This document shows positions 34,004-63,127 of a stretch of DNA of 64,000 bases, piece after piece. Both the position numbers and the translations under genes were made by a program. Within the stretch, counting starts at the first letter, position 1. Each line of letters begins with the position of its first letter. This DNA comes from Apostichopus japonicus (Eukaryota > Echinodermata > Holothuroidea > Aspidochirotida > Stichopodidae). The notes under the pieces are model-generated. The model did not search any database and had not been told where the DNA came from. It saw nothing but the letters and a program-made list of their open reading frames with translations. Location: the NCBI RefSeq assembly GCF_037975245.1, contig NC_092579.1:8576001-8640000 (forward strand). The letters are read 5' to 3'.

Positions 34004-34022
34004 GGCTCGTCACAATATTACA
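34004..34022 (+). repeat. Right 19-bp terminal inverted repeat of element A
   Basis: Exact reverse complement of 18460-18478, ending ACA and followed by TTTC (34023-34026). It is also the last 19 bases of the 3' LTR, that is, the U5 attachment end. Confidence 0.75.
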
Positions 34023-34076
34023 TTTCATTGTACGTGCAAACGTTTTATGATTTCTCATAAATAGGCTCATCCACAG

Positions 34077-34150
34077 AAGGTGATGCGGGTACATACGGCG
34101 CAGGTTACACCCAACGCTGCAGCTGTCATATGTGTGATCTGAAAAATAGA
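34077..34150 (+). pseudogene. Paralogue pseudogene: last EGF exon remnant
   Basis: After an acceptor-like CCACAG the sequence encodes GTYGAGYTQRCSCHMCDLKN, matching the last exon of the downstream gene (GTYGAGCTQRCSSPTCDPKT at 60003-60082). One EGF cysteine is replaced by Tyr. Homology fades just after this point. It shows that the pseudogene continues on the far side of the retroelement block. The two EGF exons expected before it are missing. Confidence 0.75.
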
Positions 34151-35154
34151 AAGAAGTGGTAAAAGAAACATTGGTTCTATATACCTGTCAGGATTAAATG
34201 ACACATTATTGTGTATACTTACTCGTTTTTCTCGTTTTTTTTTACTTACTCGTTTTGCGATTGTATATTTGCGTACTATGCTACTTCTACAAGTAATATA
34301 AATGTTAATAAGTAAAGTCAAAGATAAATCAGTAACAACAAAACTACTTTTCAACATATATTGCCAAGAACGTCGTCAATGTAAACATCAACATCGGCAA
34401 CACTAAAATGTCTCCATTTAAGGAAGATCGCAATCTCGGTGTGCTAAATGATAGTTGTCTTGCCACCTACATTGATTGATTTTACATGTTTCTTTAAGGA
34501 TATATTTCCATTGTATATACTTGAGTAATTTTAATCATGTGTTTCTTGTGTTTTTGTTTAAAGATTTAATCTATTTTTGTAAAGCGCAATGATGCCTCTG
34601 CTTATCGCCCTATATAAGTGTTTGGTATTATTTATTATTGTCATTTATAACTTCTTAGTTCAGTCTTGGTGGCAGTGTTAGCAGGGATGGTGTCTCTCTC
34701 TACCAGATTTAAAGAAATTCACTGCCTCCATTCGAAATATCGTATTTACTTTAAAATCGTATACTGTTTGTCAATAAATGTGTTCACAATGCTGCATTAA
34801 GAACATTATTACTGTTTCTCGTCCGGCTACCCAGTTAAACGTTTGTACCACAGGTACGCATCAAATTTGGTACTAGAGCGTTGGCGTTTTGTGGATCGAA
34901 GCTTTGGATCTTACTTCCTATCCGTGTCCGTATTGACAACATGGATATATTCAAAGGTCACGTTAAGCTCATGTTCTTCTTTATTAGAGATTGATTTTAT
35001 GATTAGATTAACTTGTTAGCTTTTGTTTTGTCGTGTTTGCTTCTCTCCACCACTCATCCTTTCGACAGCTTCTATCCTTACTACAGCTTCTATCTATCAA
35101 GCAATCTCAATATTTTCCAACTTATTTATGATCTCATCTCCAATTTCGGAGGGC
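34151..35154. other. Non-coding, with a retroposon tail
   Basis: No gene is supported. A tail of the type tttttgtaaagcgc, then ccctatataagtg and (TTAT)n, lies at about 34573-34645, related to those near 15225 and 44858. Confidence 0.45.
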
Positions 35155-35545
35155 GTTGTGGTCAAGTGGTTAAGGCAGTGGACTTGTGATCTAAGGATTA
35201 CAGGTTCGAGCCCTGGCCAGATCATTACGTTGTGTCCTTGGGCAAGGGGCTTTATCTCCATTGCCTCTCTTCACCCAGGTGTATAAATGGGGACTTGCGA
35301 GGTAACTTGTAAATATAGTTGTTTGCGCCGGTTTGTGGCTGCACCCTATGGGAAATCCCCCGGGGTACACGTGGTTGTGGTGCACTGTGGTGCCCCAGGA
35401 GAGATTGATTGAATTGTGCACACTTTGGTGTTTAGGTGTGACAAGTTACCAATGACCAGGGTTAAGTTGTAAAGTCGTGTGAGAAGGCCTTGGCCCTGAA
35501 CAAGACTGTAAACCTGAAAATTTATTAAATTAAATGTTAATTTAT
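35155..35545 (+). mobile_element. tRNA-derived SINE
   Basis: The head contains polymerase III boxes: A-like tggtcaagtgg and B ggttcgagccc (35203-35213). After the tRNA-like head comes ttgtgtccttgggcaagggg with a following ctttatctcc, tcacccaggtgtataaatgg, and an A/T-rich end near 35520-35545. This is the body pattern of tRNA-derived SINEs seen in marine invertebrate genomes, recalled from general knowledge. It is a retroposed repeat, not a tRNA gene, as the acceptor stem does not pair. Confidence 0.75.
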
Positions 35546-36736
35546 CATCATCGATTTGTTTCATTTACACAGATACTCATGTTTTGTTGAATTTTTTAAA
35601 CTTTGTTGTTACTGGTTTTGTTTTATATGGGTTACAATTATGTGTAAAATTATGGGTCAAAATTATGATTGAAATACATATACAATACGGATAAAAATCA
35701 GTGTAGTCTACTGTTTGCTTTTTGGAAGTAAGAGTACTGTATTCTGTTAATGTTATTGTAGCTAACGTCAGTGTTTTAGTGGAGTTTATGTTGTTTGATG
35801 GCATTACACTGGCTACGTAAAAATACAGTAGGGTTCACTATTCTAAGCAGTTAGTGACATTAGTCATCACTTGTATCAATCAACATTTGGTTTACCGATG
35901 AAGCGTGGTGTGTATAGGGGGGGGGGGGTAGGACTTGTTCTCTATCCCCCTAAATGTTCCCGGGGCTTTTTGGCATTTTAGCATATTTCTCATGCACGGA
36001 AACGTTCGGGTCTCGAATGGAAGTGCGGTGGATATACAACATATGCCATCCGCAAATATCTTCCTACGGATGCGCGGTATATATTATATTGTAACAGATT
36101 AAGTGGTTACACCTTCTTAAAAGAGCCTCAGTCGGCCAATTCGATCGAATCGTTCAGGATATTTGAAAGGTTTCATCAAGATCCAAAACAACATGTTTGT
36201 CATTCGAATTCAAATTGAAAGCCGGTCACAAGTCGCCTTTCAAATGGTAACAGCACAAATAATTGTAATTGGTGTTTGCTAACCACCGACAGGTCTATTT
36301 CAAATCAATCAAATTCAATTTAAAGAATTAACGAAATGCATGACTGAGCTCTTTATTTATTGAACTACCTATGTACGTATATATATGTAATGTAAAAGGA
36401 ACTGATCTTTCATAATGTCACTGAAACTTCCGTGCACCTCTGCCCTATAGTCGCATTTGAAAAAAGAAAGAAGGATCACGGAGAGTGCGAAAGGTAGGAG
36501 ACTTAATAAAAAATATATTGAAATATATGTCTTAATGATTTTATTAGGATATATTTTTTACAAACTTATCTTCATTCTAATGATTGCAATGTGTACTTAA
36601 AGGAGCACCAGACTAATATTTCGTCTATGCCTTTATATAAATTTTATTGCCCTTTTGTAATACGTCCAACTGCTCACACCCACCCTCCCCTTTTCTTATG
36701 TAGCCCTCTTTCACAGACGTATTTGCATGTTTTTCA
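35546..36736. other. No supported gene
   Basis: AT-rich sequence with a poly-G run near 35920. Short open frames only. Confidence 0.4.
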
Positions 36737-36843
36737 TAGTAGATTACATAGTCGATTACATAGTCGATTAGTAGACAGTATATTAGTAGCCAGTAGATTA
36801 GTAGATGGTAGATTACATAGTAGATTGCATAGTAGATTACATG
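36737..36843. repeat. Short degenerate tandem repeat
   Basis: Repeated variants of agtagattacat / agtcgattacat, about 12 bases each, with some units interrupted. Open frames across it reflect the repeat. Confidence 0.6.
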
Positions 36844-37520
36844 CGGCATGTAGCTTTTAAAGCCGCGTGAGTGAATTCATGGGAATAGGCTCTCATGGTG
36901 GACGCAGTACTTACATGCCTCTATATGCCCTTTTTAATCCACATACTGGTGTAGGTAACCCTCAATTCATCCAGTGCATATAGTTTTTCTCATTATTTTG
37001 GCTATTTTCACGCAATCTTTCATCTAACTGTGCATAAAATATGACCTTAGACATGTTCTTAGTGTTGATACGTTATAGTCCAAGAGAGAGAGAGACAGAT
37101 AGGTAGAGAGAGACACTTAAAAAAAAATGGTTATTATACTGTTTGATAATGAATGGTCCTTTGAAAGCCAAGTTTTGTTGTCGACAGTGCATGCCTAAAA
37201 TGTTTAACCTCAGTATGCATTCAATGTCGATGTTCTCAGCAACTCTTTTTTTGTTTTTGTTTTTTGTTGGTGTACTCATAATCACACAATCACAACGATG
37301 TACTTTTTTGTCATGAGTTTGTTTACGTCACAGTGTCGAACGAATGAATACAAACAGGTCCTTTGTTTCAGTATAAAACGAAACCAAACATTACTCGGAT
37401 GTATTCGCGACAATATGTTTTGAATCCTTTATTTTCATAACCGTACATTCGGCTATATGTGTGGGCAGGGAGGTTCTGTCGTTTGTCACAATGGTGTACG
37501 TTTACCACTAGCATTGATTT
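36844..37520. other. No supported gene
   Basis: Non-coding sequence before the minisatellite, with an AG-rich stretch near 37083-37115. Confidence 0.4.
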
Positions 37521-37927
37521 GGCCACAACCAGTGTGTTTGTCACAAGCCGTGTGTTTGCCACAAGCCGTGTGTTTGCCACAAGCCGTGTGTTTTCCACAA
37601 ACCGTGTGTTTGCCACAAGCAGTGTGTTTGCCACAAACCGTGTGTTTGCCACAAGCCGTGTGTTTGCCACAAGCCGTGTGTTTGCCACAAGCCGTGTGTA
37701 TTCCACAAGACGTGTGTTTGCCACAAGCCATGTGTTTGCCACAAACCGTGTGTTTGACAAACTCCGTGTGTTTTCCATAAGCCGTGTGTTTGCCACAAGC
37801 CGTGTGTTTGCCACAAGTCGTGTGTTTGCCACAAGCCGTGTGTTTGCCAAAAACTGTGTGTTTGCCACAAGCAGTGCGTTTGCCACAAGCCGTGCGTGCG
37901 CCATAAGTATTGCGTTTGACATGAGCA
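37521..37927. repeat. 18-bp minisatellite, about 22 copies
   Basis: Tandem units of the form gccacaagccgtgtgttt with point changes. Because the period is a multiple of three and the unit lacks stops, frames on both strands stay open with six-residue repeats (CLPQAV, FATSRV, ACGKHT and others). This explains the long overlapping open frames here. No start context, signal peptide or splice support makes any of them a likely gene. Confidence 0.9.
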
Positions 37928-40440
37928 TTCCAGTTTGCCCCAAAAGCACTGAATTTGTTTGCCTCAGGCATTGATTTTTCTACAAACTATGGGTGTGCCA
38001 CAACTAGTGAATTGTCAACCGATTCACACAGAGATTGCAGTAACCTTACTGTATATTTTGAAGTGTTGCACCAAAGTTATAACTGAATCCTGCTGATTAT
38101 TCTGATACATCGGTAGCATGTGCTTTTACGGTTACAGTAAAAACTGAGGATATTTGTAATACTAACATATCCAGTTTCATGCATTTTGGGGATTACACAT
38201 ACTCGTAATAAATTATATTATATTTCCAGTTCCACTTTGAATATGATTTAACCATAGTTAACGAATTGGAACCCAGCAAAGGAAACCACAATAATGTTAA
38301 GCCCCAAACGTTTTGAGGAATATTATTATATCCATGTATGGCTTATACTCCCCTCCCGGTCCATCCTCCTCAACCGAAGTCCCACCCAAAGTAAACTAAG
38401 CGTCATGCAAGTTAAGGGCTTGTTCTAGAATAAAGGTTAAATTCCAAACGACCTTTGTATGCACTTTTAACCGTCAAACTCGATTTTATTAAAGAAGTTT
38501 ATGACATGGTTCGGGCTACTCCCTACCAAATAAAGGCCTTAATCAAACAAAACCAACAGGATATGATGGTTACTCTGTTTTTCGTCGGAGACAATACTGA
38601 ACAGTTAACGAGGGAGTAGGAAAATATTGTAGACAATAAAGCACTTTTCAGTCGTCAGCACTTTTCAGTCGTCAGCATGTTTTGTTCAGAATCAGCGATT
38701 TGGCTCACTCTGTTTTTAACAATGCCAATTGCAGCTTCTACTTGCGTCACACAAACGCTGGATAAAAGCGTGCCTGGATGAAAAGGTATAGTGTAAGGTA
38801 TTTAACTTCCTTGTGAATATAATTCATAATGATCTAAAATGACAAGAACAATGGTGACTAACTTTTCAAAAGCTATCCGATCACACCTGCGCTCATGCAA
38901 GTAAAAAGAACACCGTTTTCTGGTGATGCCATGCGTAAAGTATTGTAAAGATAATGTCGAATAAAGGTTAAACCCTACTCATTTGACCGAAAGGTGCTTA
39001 AAAGGTTATTCCCCATGTTGGTTTTATTGGGGAACCTTTTAAGCATTTTCCTTATTTCCTTTAATCGTTTATATTTTTATATCTTTTCCCGTAAAACACA
39101 ATTCACGGAACAAAGTGAACTCTTAACCTATTATTGATTTATCGTTACGAAATTACGGTAGAAATTAGAATAGATTGCTAAGTCAAAGCTTCGACTTACG
39201 TCTTTTTTACGATCTGAACTGTTCTGAACTTTTTTTGAACTGTTCATATCGAAATGTTTACTTTTGATCTCGACATTTACAAGGCAGCCGAGTCCTATAC
39301 TGAAACCTACTTCGTCCTCACATGTGTTCCCCCTTCGCGCCAGTAGTTACCTTGAGCGAGAGAGATTTAAGTTTGATGCTGGCTGTATATAACGCTTAAT
39401 GAAGTTTATACTGGAAGCTTATCTTGAACAGTTTAATATGTAAACATGCACATGTAAGAACAAAATTCATGCAATTACACTTGAAAGTATTTCACATATC
39501 ACATGAGCTTGTCAGACAACAGAGAACGTTAATTAAAGCATAACTGAATGCACATAATTGAAATATTGATTTGTTTGAAGACCTTATAGTGTTATCGATC
39601 CATCCTGTATTTCTTTAGAACTCTACCTCTATATCGAGAAATCACCATGTATACATCTGTGGATGATCCAGCAAAAGGGCTGGATCCCTTACACTAACAT
39701 ACAGACCATGATTAAGACTGTGCCAATCTTACAAAGACACTAAATTGGAGTGTTGGAGAACATAAGGTTTGCATGGCATCAACCTTTTTACAATGCATCA
39801 CAATTTGCATTGTACACACTCTAACACACGCACACACCAGCTCACATAGATACAAAGCATTTATCCACAGCATATAAATACAAAGCATTTATCCACAATG
39901 AGTTATTTATTTGAACACTGCTCCCTGGATAGGAATAATATTGGCCGGCCAGAGCCTCTATGACAAGAAAGAACTTCTAACAATTTTTAGTATCGTTAAA
40001 TTTGAGGTCAATATGGATGACCTTTTAGCCTAGAATGTTATCCATCGGCATGGCATACGCGTTCTTTAAGTCGTAACAGAGTAAGCATATATACTATTTA
40101 CCCCTAAAACAATTGCTTTATAATTGATGTTTGAATAGCTTTATGTCATTTTTTCTTTAATACTCAAGGAAACTGATATTCTTCAAAATAATGAATAATG
40201 AAATTAATGAAGAATATTTAACTGACACAGACAAAGACTACAACCAACGTAGAAATCAGTATATCTAGTTTCATGGAAGAACATTTCAGCCGCGAAGATA
40301 TTATCGTGGCACTAGCTTTGTTGTACAAAATCCAAGTCGTAATCATTCCTATACGACTTCTTCATCCAAGCTACGACACAATTAGTAACAGAGTAATGAT
40401 ACAAGTAGCTTGCTTGTTGCTCAGGAGGACTAACTGAATT
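37928..40440. other. No supported gene
   Basis: 2.5 kb of AT-rich sequence. A short duplication (cttttcagtcgtcagca twice near 38645-38678) is present. No exon could be supported. Confidence 0.4.
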
Positions 40441-40935
40441 ATGGACTTTGCAAACTACTTTGCTCTACAGGAAACGATTTCACATCCTTTTACATCAAAT
40501 ACTTATAATGTACATCGTAATATTTACCGTAACACTTTAGGAACCTATAGCTTTCGTAACCGTTTAATTAAAACATGGAATTCCCTTTCAGATACTATAA
40601 AGACAAATAGGTCGTTGAGTTTATTTAAGAAGTAGTTAAGAAAATTCATCATCACAACATACTAATACGATCTTTATGCTATATTTATATATATATTAAG
40701 TAATTACATGTATAGCTAAATTCTTTATGAACTACTGTAGGACAATGTTACCCTGTTTAATTATTACTCCTTAAAGTATCTGTATCATTCTGCTCATTTA
40801 ACTTGTATTATATTTTTCTTCTTTACCAGGGAGTCTTCTACTATGTTAAGCCAATTTAGAAGACTTCCTTTCACATTGTAATTTTCTTGTGAAAAATCAA
40901 ATTAATAAATAAACAAACAAATAAACAAACAAACA
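40441..40935 (+). mobile_element. LINE 3' end remnant
   Basis: An open frame at 40441-40635 ends SFRNRLIKTWNSLSDTIKTN then SLSLFKK. This is the typical last motif of LINE reverse-transcriptase polyproteins (Arg-x-x-x-x-Trp-Asn-x-Leu-Pro then Phe-Lys). An AT-rich 3' UTR follows and an (AAAC)n tail at about 40905-40935. The 5' part, including the RT core, is missing, as expected for a 5'-truncated insertion. Confidence 0.7.
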
Positions 40936-42822
40936 TCCAAGCTGAAAACTGTCCGATAGAAACTATTTTCTTTAATTTAAAAGAAAAAAAAATAGTATTA
41001 GAGTCAACGTCGCAACAGTAACTTTGTACACTGAAAGCTGGCATTGAAAAGCCATGAACACTTTCTCCTTTTATTTTAAGAGTATATGTAACGTTGTAAA
41101 ATCCGCGCTGTTAGTCGATCCGGTCTCCACGTAAACGTCGAATTATAAGCATTGGTATACCAAACAGATAAGAAACAACCAATATACCATGTATCAATTA
41201 ATTTGTTTAACAAAAAACGTTAAACTTCTGGACGAAAATGAATGCAATGAATGTAATGATCTGACTATCTCGCTTGAGGAGTAAAAAGGGGTTGATATTG
41301 TTAATATGAGGTAGAAAGAGGTGAAGAGGCCTTGTCCAGAGAAAAAAATAGACGTGATATGGTGAATTCAGAGGCATATTTAGGTTGAGGAAAAGGTCAA
41401 TAAGTGTGCCGTGCGTTACTAGTTGCACACTCCCCGGCTGAGCGGTAACGAAGGAAAATCGACCGTCCTATTAAAAGTAACCACAATCGAGTTGATTCCG
41501 GTCGTGTCCAGTTGGGGAACATGCGGCGGTCGTCTTAAGACATCAAATTTCAGTGCTTTTTCCATCTGCAATTCACAATATATCGGACTTGATCGAGGGC
41601 AAGAGGAGACATTAATAACCTATACATCATTAACTTACAGCAGTGCCCCTCCCCTCCCCATTGATTTTGTATTCTCTGACATCGAGAGGTAGGTCAGGGC
41701 CCTGGGACAATTATACGTCATCGGACACCGTTTTATAAGTCCTCATTTAGCCTTCAGTATATTATGTGTAAGTGGGGAAATGGGTTAAATCCCCGGTTTC
41801 CGCCGCTGTAACTTCCCCTGAGGTTCGTCTGTATACGCCATTCATGGACTTGGAATTTCTTGACAAACAAATTGGAGCCGCATGGTTTGTTGGTGATTTC
41901 AGAAATATAATAACATGCTTGCTGCGCATGTTAAAGACTGCTAGAGCCATGTGGTGGACATGAAAATGTCGTCGTCATTTATTTAAACACGGTTAGACTG
42001 ACTTAGAGAGTATTTTCATTCTATTAACCATTTCTTCACCAGCGTGACGTTAGTTAAGGTTAACATTTACTTAACCTCTAACAATTTTCGGTTGCTATTC
42101 TACATTCTTATCAAGCTCGTCAATATTGGGATGTTGTGTGCGATTGAAAAGATGTCGCTATTGACTTTTCCTCAGTTCTTGTTCATAATGGAAGCGACTA
42201 AACAAATGCGTATTATGCTAAGGAGACGTAGTAGCACTGATACCACGAATGGTCATTGAATCGGGACAATCTATTTAAATGTAGTATTCATGTATAGTCG
42301 TCCACCAGTACATCCAGAGTTTATATTCCCTTTCAAAGTGACACGGGATACTCACTAGACGTAGCAATATAGTTTACAGTGTATACGTAAGGAGACTGGA
42401 GTTGACAGTGGATCAACCTGTTTGTTAGCGTATCCAGGCTCTATCTTAGATGGTTTTTCTTGAAAGCGTCTTCCTTTAAATAGAGTATTGGGTCACGTTC
42501 AAGCTGTCCAATTAGGATTGCTCTCTTACCATGCTCTCTTCATATTTGTATGAGGCGTGTTTAACGTTAAGACTGTGTAAGGCCTATTACGTACACTATC
42601 TAGATAATAACTCAGCAGCTCCTCTGAGACAAATATAATTTAAATCATAAACAATCATTTGATACTTTCCTACGGAGGTAATGAGCAAATTAATGATGCG
42701 CTTAAGGCCATATGATAGCAGTACCGGTACTGCTTTTGTGACTAATTGTACATTTTGAGGGATTTTGCTGCTTCTATAATATGAGTAAACTTATATTTAT
42801 GATGATTTGTCTATTTAATTAG
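40936..42822. other. Region upstream of the large gene
   Basis: No gene is firmly supported. Open frames at 41423-41692 and 41772-41963 overlap minus-strand frames and lack domains. The promoter and 5' UTR of the gene starting at 42865 should lie here; an acceptor-like tttaattag ends at 42822. Confidence 0.4.
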
Positions 42823-42864
42823 GTCAAGTTCGTATCTGAATACAAGGCGTGTGACACTGTGAAG

Positions 42865-60082
<17,218 letters not shown>

Positions 60083-60897
60083 TTACAGAGAGAGATAGAC
60101 GAGACTTTTTATGCCTCTTTTATATTGATTGTGTTTATACTCAGATATTATAAAAACAATGTTTATCTCTTTCAATTTTTACACAGTGCATAACATACTT
60201 AATTCATATATCGATCGAAATATTAAATAAATTATCAATATCCAGAAAGAACATAAACTACGAAATAAATTGATAATGCTTCCCCATTTGCATGTAATTG
60301 TGGGCCACATCATGTTCTGGACAGGATTAATTACAAGGATAAATTTTTGGTAAATATAAAAAAACCAAATGGTATTAATAACCTAGACCAATAATTAAAT
60401 AGAGGGCTGGTCAATTATGTGCTTGCGAATAGGGGTTGGTCAGAATGAAACAAATTCAATTTGTAAGTCTAGTTTAGTATCATAATAGAAAACGCCCGAA
60501 TCCCAGAACTGATGCATTGACGCAGCGAAGTGTTGCAAGCAGCTGTTTTTCGTGTCAACATAAGTAATCGTTAGTCTTACTCACAGTTATACTTCTGTAT
60601 TTATACTTCTGTAATCTGTATTGATGGAATGTAAGACGTAACGTTGGCAACACACACAGCTGCAATATAACTCTAACTTACATACTGGTTCATGCGAAGA
60701 TACTTTCATTTACAATAACCGAGAGTAGATTGAGGGTAGCAGAAGGTTGCATTAATTACAAATCATTAATTACAAGTCTTAATTGCCCGAATATTTAAAC
60801 TTTTCCAGAATTTCAAGACGAACTACACGAGCCGCATGAAACATGCATGCTGACGCTGGTTGCGAGTATGATTTTATTGATATTGTCATTTTGTAAG
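60083..60897. other. 3' flank of the large gene
   Basis: AT-rich, with AATAAA at 60226-60231, about 145 bases after the stop, as a candidate poly(A) signal. No further Ig, fibronectin or kinase exon of a Tie-like protein was found. Confidence 0.45.
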
Positions 60898-61202
60898 CAG
60901 TGGTGTACCCAAAATATTTCGCACCCGGGCGGATCCTTCGTTGCCGCCTCGTGCAGGGTATGCAGTCCTGAATATGGGTCAAAGATGAGAGGTGTTTACC
61001 TCCTTTATGAGAAATTTGTGTTTATTTAAGGTGGCTTGGATGTAAAAAGGTGTTATCTTTGGCAAATCTTTGGGCTGATTATATGTTTAGGAATTGTCAC
61101 TTTATTTCTATTACATATTTCTCTTTTTCTCGCTTTGGGCTGTGGCATGGCTCCCCCTTCTGGCACCTGGGCAGATCTCCCGCCCTGCATAGTACGCCAC
61201 TG
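60898..61202. mobile_element. Possible MITE with CAGTGGNGTAC ends
   Basis: The left end cagtggtgtac and right end gtacgccactg are inverted repeats with one mismatch, 305 bp apart. The CAGTGG termini suggest a non-autonomous hAT-like element, but no clean 8-base duplication is visible. Open frames inside are short and unsupported. Confidence 0.45.
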
Positions 61203-62473
61203 TATTTATAAGGGTGATTCACATTCAGAGATTTGACTTTCCGTAATATATTTTTCTTAAAATTACTGATAGACCCACCTCTGTGTGGCTGCTGTTATTA
61301 ATGTTAATGGAGATGGATTTTTTGTAACTACGGGGGAGATTATGGCCAAGTATATTATAGCATGGGCAGTATGGAGGGCCTTTAAACAATGCTCTTGGAA
61401 GAAATTTTATATCGGAAAAGTTAGTGTCCTGAGGCTGCCCCCATTTTCTACAAAATATTGCCGAGTTTTAAGTCTCCTGAAATTAAGGGATATAAGAAAG
61501 ACTGGCATTTTTTTTGTATCGCGACGTTTTGTATTATTTGTCGAATATTCAGGCAAGAGTCGTTGACAATTCGGGCAAGAATCGGGATCGATTTGGGGAA
61601 GAACCACAAACATATCTGCCTTGTTTGCCACTTGCCCCTCCCCCCCCCCCCCCAACGCCTCGTACGCTTATCTGTATTAAGACGGTCGTACCTTCGCGAG
61701 CGCTCGCAGCTTAATGGGTGATATTGTACTCGCGTACAATGAACAGGTGACAACGAGCAAGGCGGCCTGACAAACGCAGACTAACTTGGTTCGCGAGATC
61801 TCTTATAACTCGAGTTGGCTTTAGTGGCCTTAACTCAGTTGGTAGAACACTAGACATGCATCCCGTTCTAGCCATACATTTCTTTGCTATGTTCTGTAGT
61901 CCAAAATTTCCCAGTCAGTTTTATGTGATACCGTTACTTATGTAAATATTCATTACGTGCTAGAAATTGTTGTATGGTTTTTTTTTATGTAATTGATATA
62001 TTTGCATTCAAACAGAATAGCTGTTTGAATGGACTAATTTTAACATGTTAGTTTAGATTATCTTCAACAAGGTACGGTATTGGAGTTTTACAGGGAATAT
62101 ATATAACATTATAGTTTTGGTCAGTGAAATAGAAAAGGAAGCTGGCTGTTGTGGAAAAGTTATCAAGTCATTAAATATCCGGAAAGGGTTTGAATAAATG
62201 TTAAACAATTTACATAGACTCGTTCGTTTCTTTTATTACTTTGTACTACTGTCATTAATACATGCAAGGTTTTGTTTCTTTAAGGTCATATCGTACTTGT
62301 ATCGTATTGTTTGAGAATGATAAAGCTATATAGATGCATAGCTTACTCACTGATTTCGACACTATAATATACTGAAGAAAAAAGTCTTATAGAAAAGGTG
62401 AATATTTATAACATTTGCATTCCACGCCTAACATGGATTTTGTTTCCAAGATACGTCTTATAGCGATAAATTG
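61203..62473. other. Intergenic, with a poly-C tract and a tRNA-like half
   Basis: Overlapping open frames on both strands around 61407-61753 surround a C-run near 61637-61651 and have no domain support. At about 61826-61860 an A-box-like taactcagttgg with a D-arm look suggests a truncated tRNA-derived SINE; no B box follows. Confidence 0.4.
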
Positions 62474-62526
62474 TACACACAATTATGGCACACAATTATG
62501 GCACACAATTATGGCACACAATTATG
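62474..62526. repeat. 13-bp tandem repeat, four copies
   Basis: cacacaattatgg repeated four times with little variation. Confidence 0.85.
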
Positions 62527-62729
62527 AAGATTTTCACATTTAATCCTCGTTGTTAAAATATTTTACGTTATTGGCAAAGAATCTCGTATTTGTTTGACGT
62601 TGACTGCAAAACAACGGTTAACTTCGATTAATGTGAAATGAAGGTTTGCATTGGGAAAGTGTCATGAACGTGGGGTAATGTAATTATTTGATAACTATAA
62701 TTATTTGGTAATGTTATTATCCAGATAAC

Positions 62730-62780
62730 AGTGTGACTGTGTGCATCAGAACAGAAGTTCATTGTTTCTTCTGCAGTTTT

Positions 62781-62832
<52 letters not shown>

Positions 62833-63127
62833 TAGATGTCCATTAGCTTATGGGTTGCACTTTTGTACAGGACTACCTTTTTTTGGAAAAGTGGCATCAT
62901 CACTGCTGTGAGTTTTCTGAGAGAGACTCCAATCAGGAGTTCTCCAGAGGATTTGTTTGAAAAGTACCTTTACTGATTGGGTACTGTATCCTCCCTCCAA
63001 TTTGGCCTCTCCCTCTAAATAGACAAACAAATTACTAGGGAGGCCATGTGGCTGCAGAGCACCTTTACCCTCCAAACCACATGGATGTAGATTTAGCGAG
63101 ATTGTATGAGATTGTTTGGATCCCAAG
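62730..63127 (+). repeat. Dispersed repeat, copy 2 of 2 in this window
   Basis: Aligns with 14147-14487 in the same orientation. This copy carries an (AT)n tract at about 62786-62830 and an extra stretch near 63068-63093. Confidence 0.7.

Larger units (their letters stand above)
18460..34022 (+). mobile_element. Element A: degenerate Ty3-like retroelement with inverted-repeat ends, carrying nested element B
   Basis: The block is bounded by a perfect 19-bp inverted repeat, tgtaatattgtgacgagcc at 18460-18478 and its complement at 34004-34022, flanked by TTTC duplications. Without element B (and its 4-bp duplication) A is about 7.2 kb. In order it holds a gag zinc-knuckle remnant, aspartic protease, reverse transcriptase, RNase H, a tether, integrase with a long C-terminal tail, a non-coding stretch, a polypurine tract and a 3' LTR with a TATA box. 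Most of gag and the whole 5' LTR are missing. Several stops and frameshifts break pol, so A is dead. It lies nine bases after the donor-like site of the pseudogene Ig exon. Two inverted LTR ends at the termini are not expected for a normal LTR element. Confidence 0.75.
33326..34022 (+). repeat. Element A 3' LTR
   Basis: About 697 bp from TGTTATGAAATAG, right after a polypurine tract, to ATATTACA before the TTTC duplication. It holds a TATA box (TATAAAA, 33692-33698) and a potential hairpin near the end (33975-33980 with 33990-33995). No matching 5' LTR exists at the left end of A. The right boundary could instead be the CACA at 34014, but the flanking TTTC supports 34022. Confidence 0.65.

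Noticed and set aside
18469-34014. Alternative boundaries of element A with an ATAT duplication (TGTGACGAGCC..GGCTCGTCACA)
   Set aside because: ATAT is palindromic and the inverted match extends eight to nine bases further, stopping exactly at the non-palindromic TTTC duplication, so the longer ends are preferred.
35165-35215. Possible tRNA gene
   Set aside because: Only the polymerase III boxes are preserved; the sequence continues into a SINE body.
37368-37974. Several long open frames (up to 193 codons) on both strands
   Set aside because: All are produced by the 18-bp minisatellite; no start context, signal peptide or splice support.
61407-61753. Overlapping frames on both strands
   Set aside because: They overlap a poly-C run and have no recognisable domain.
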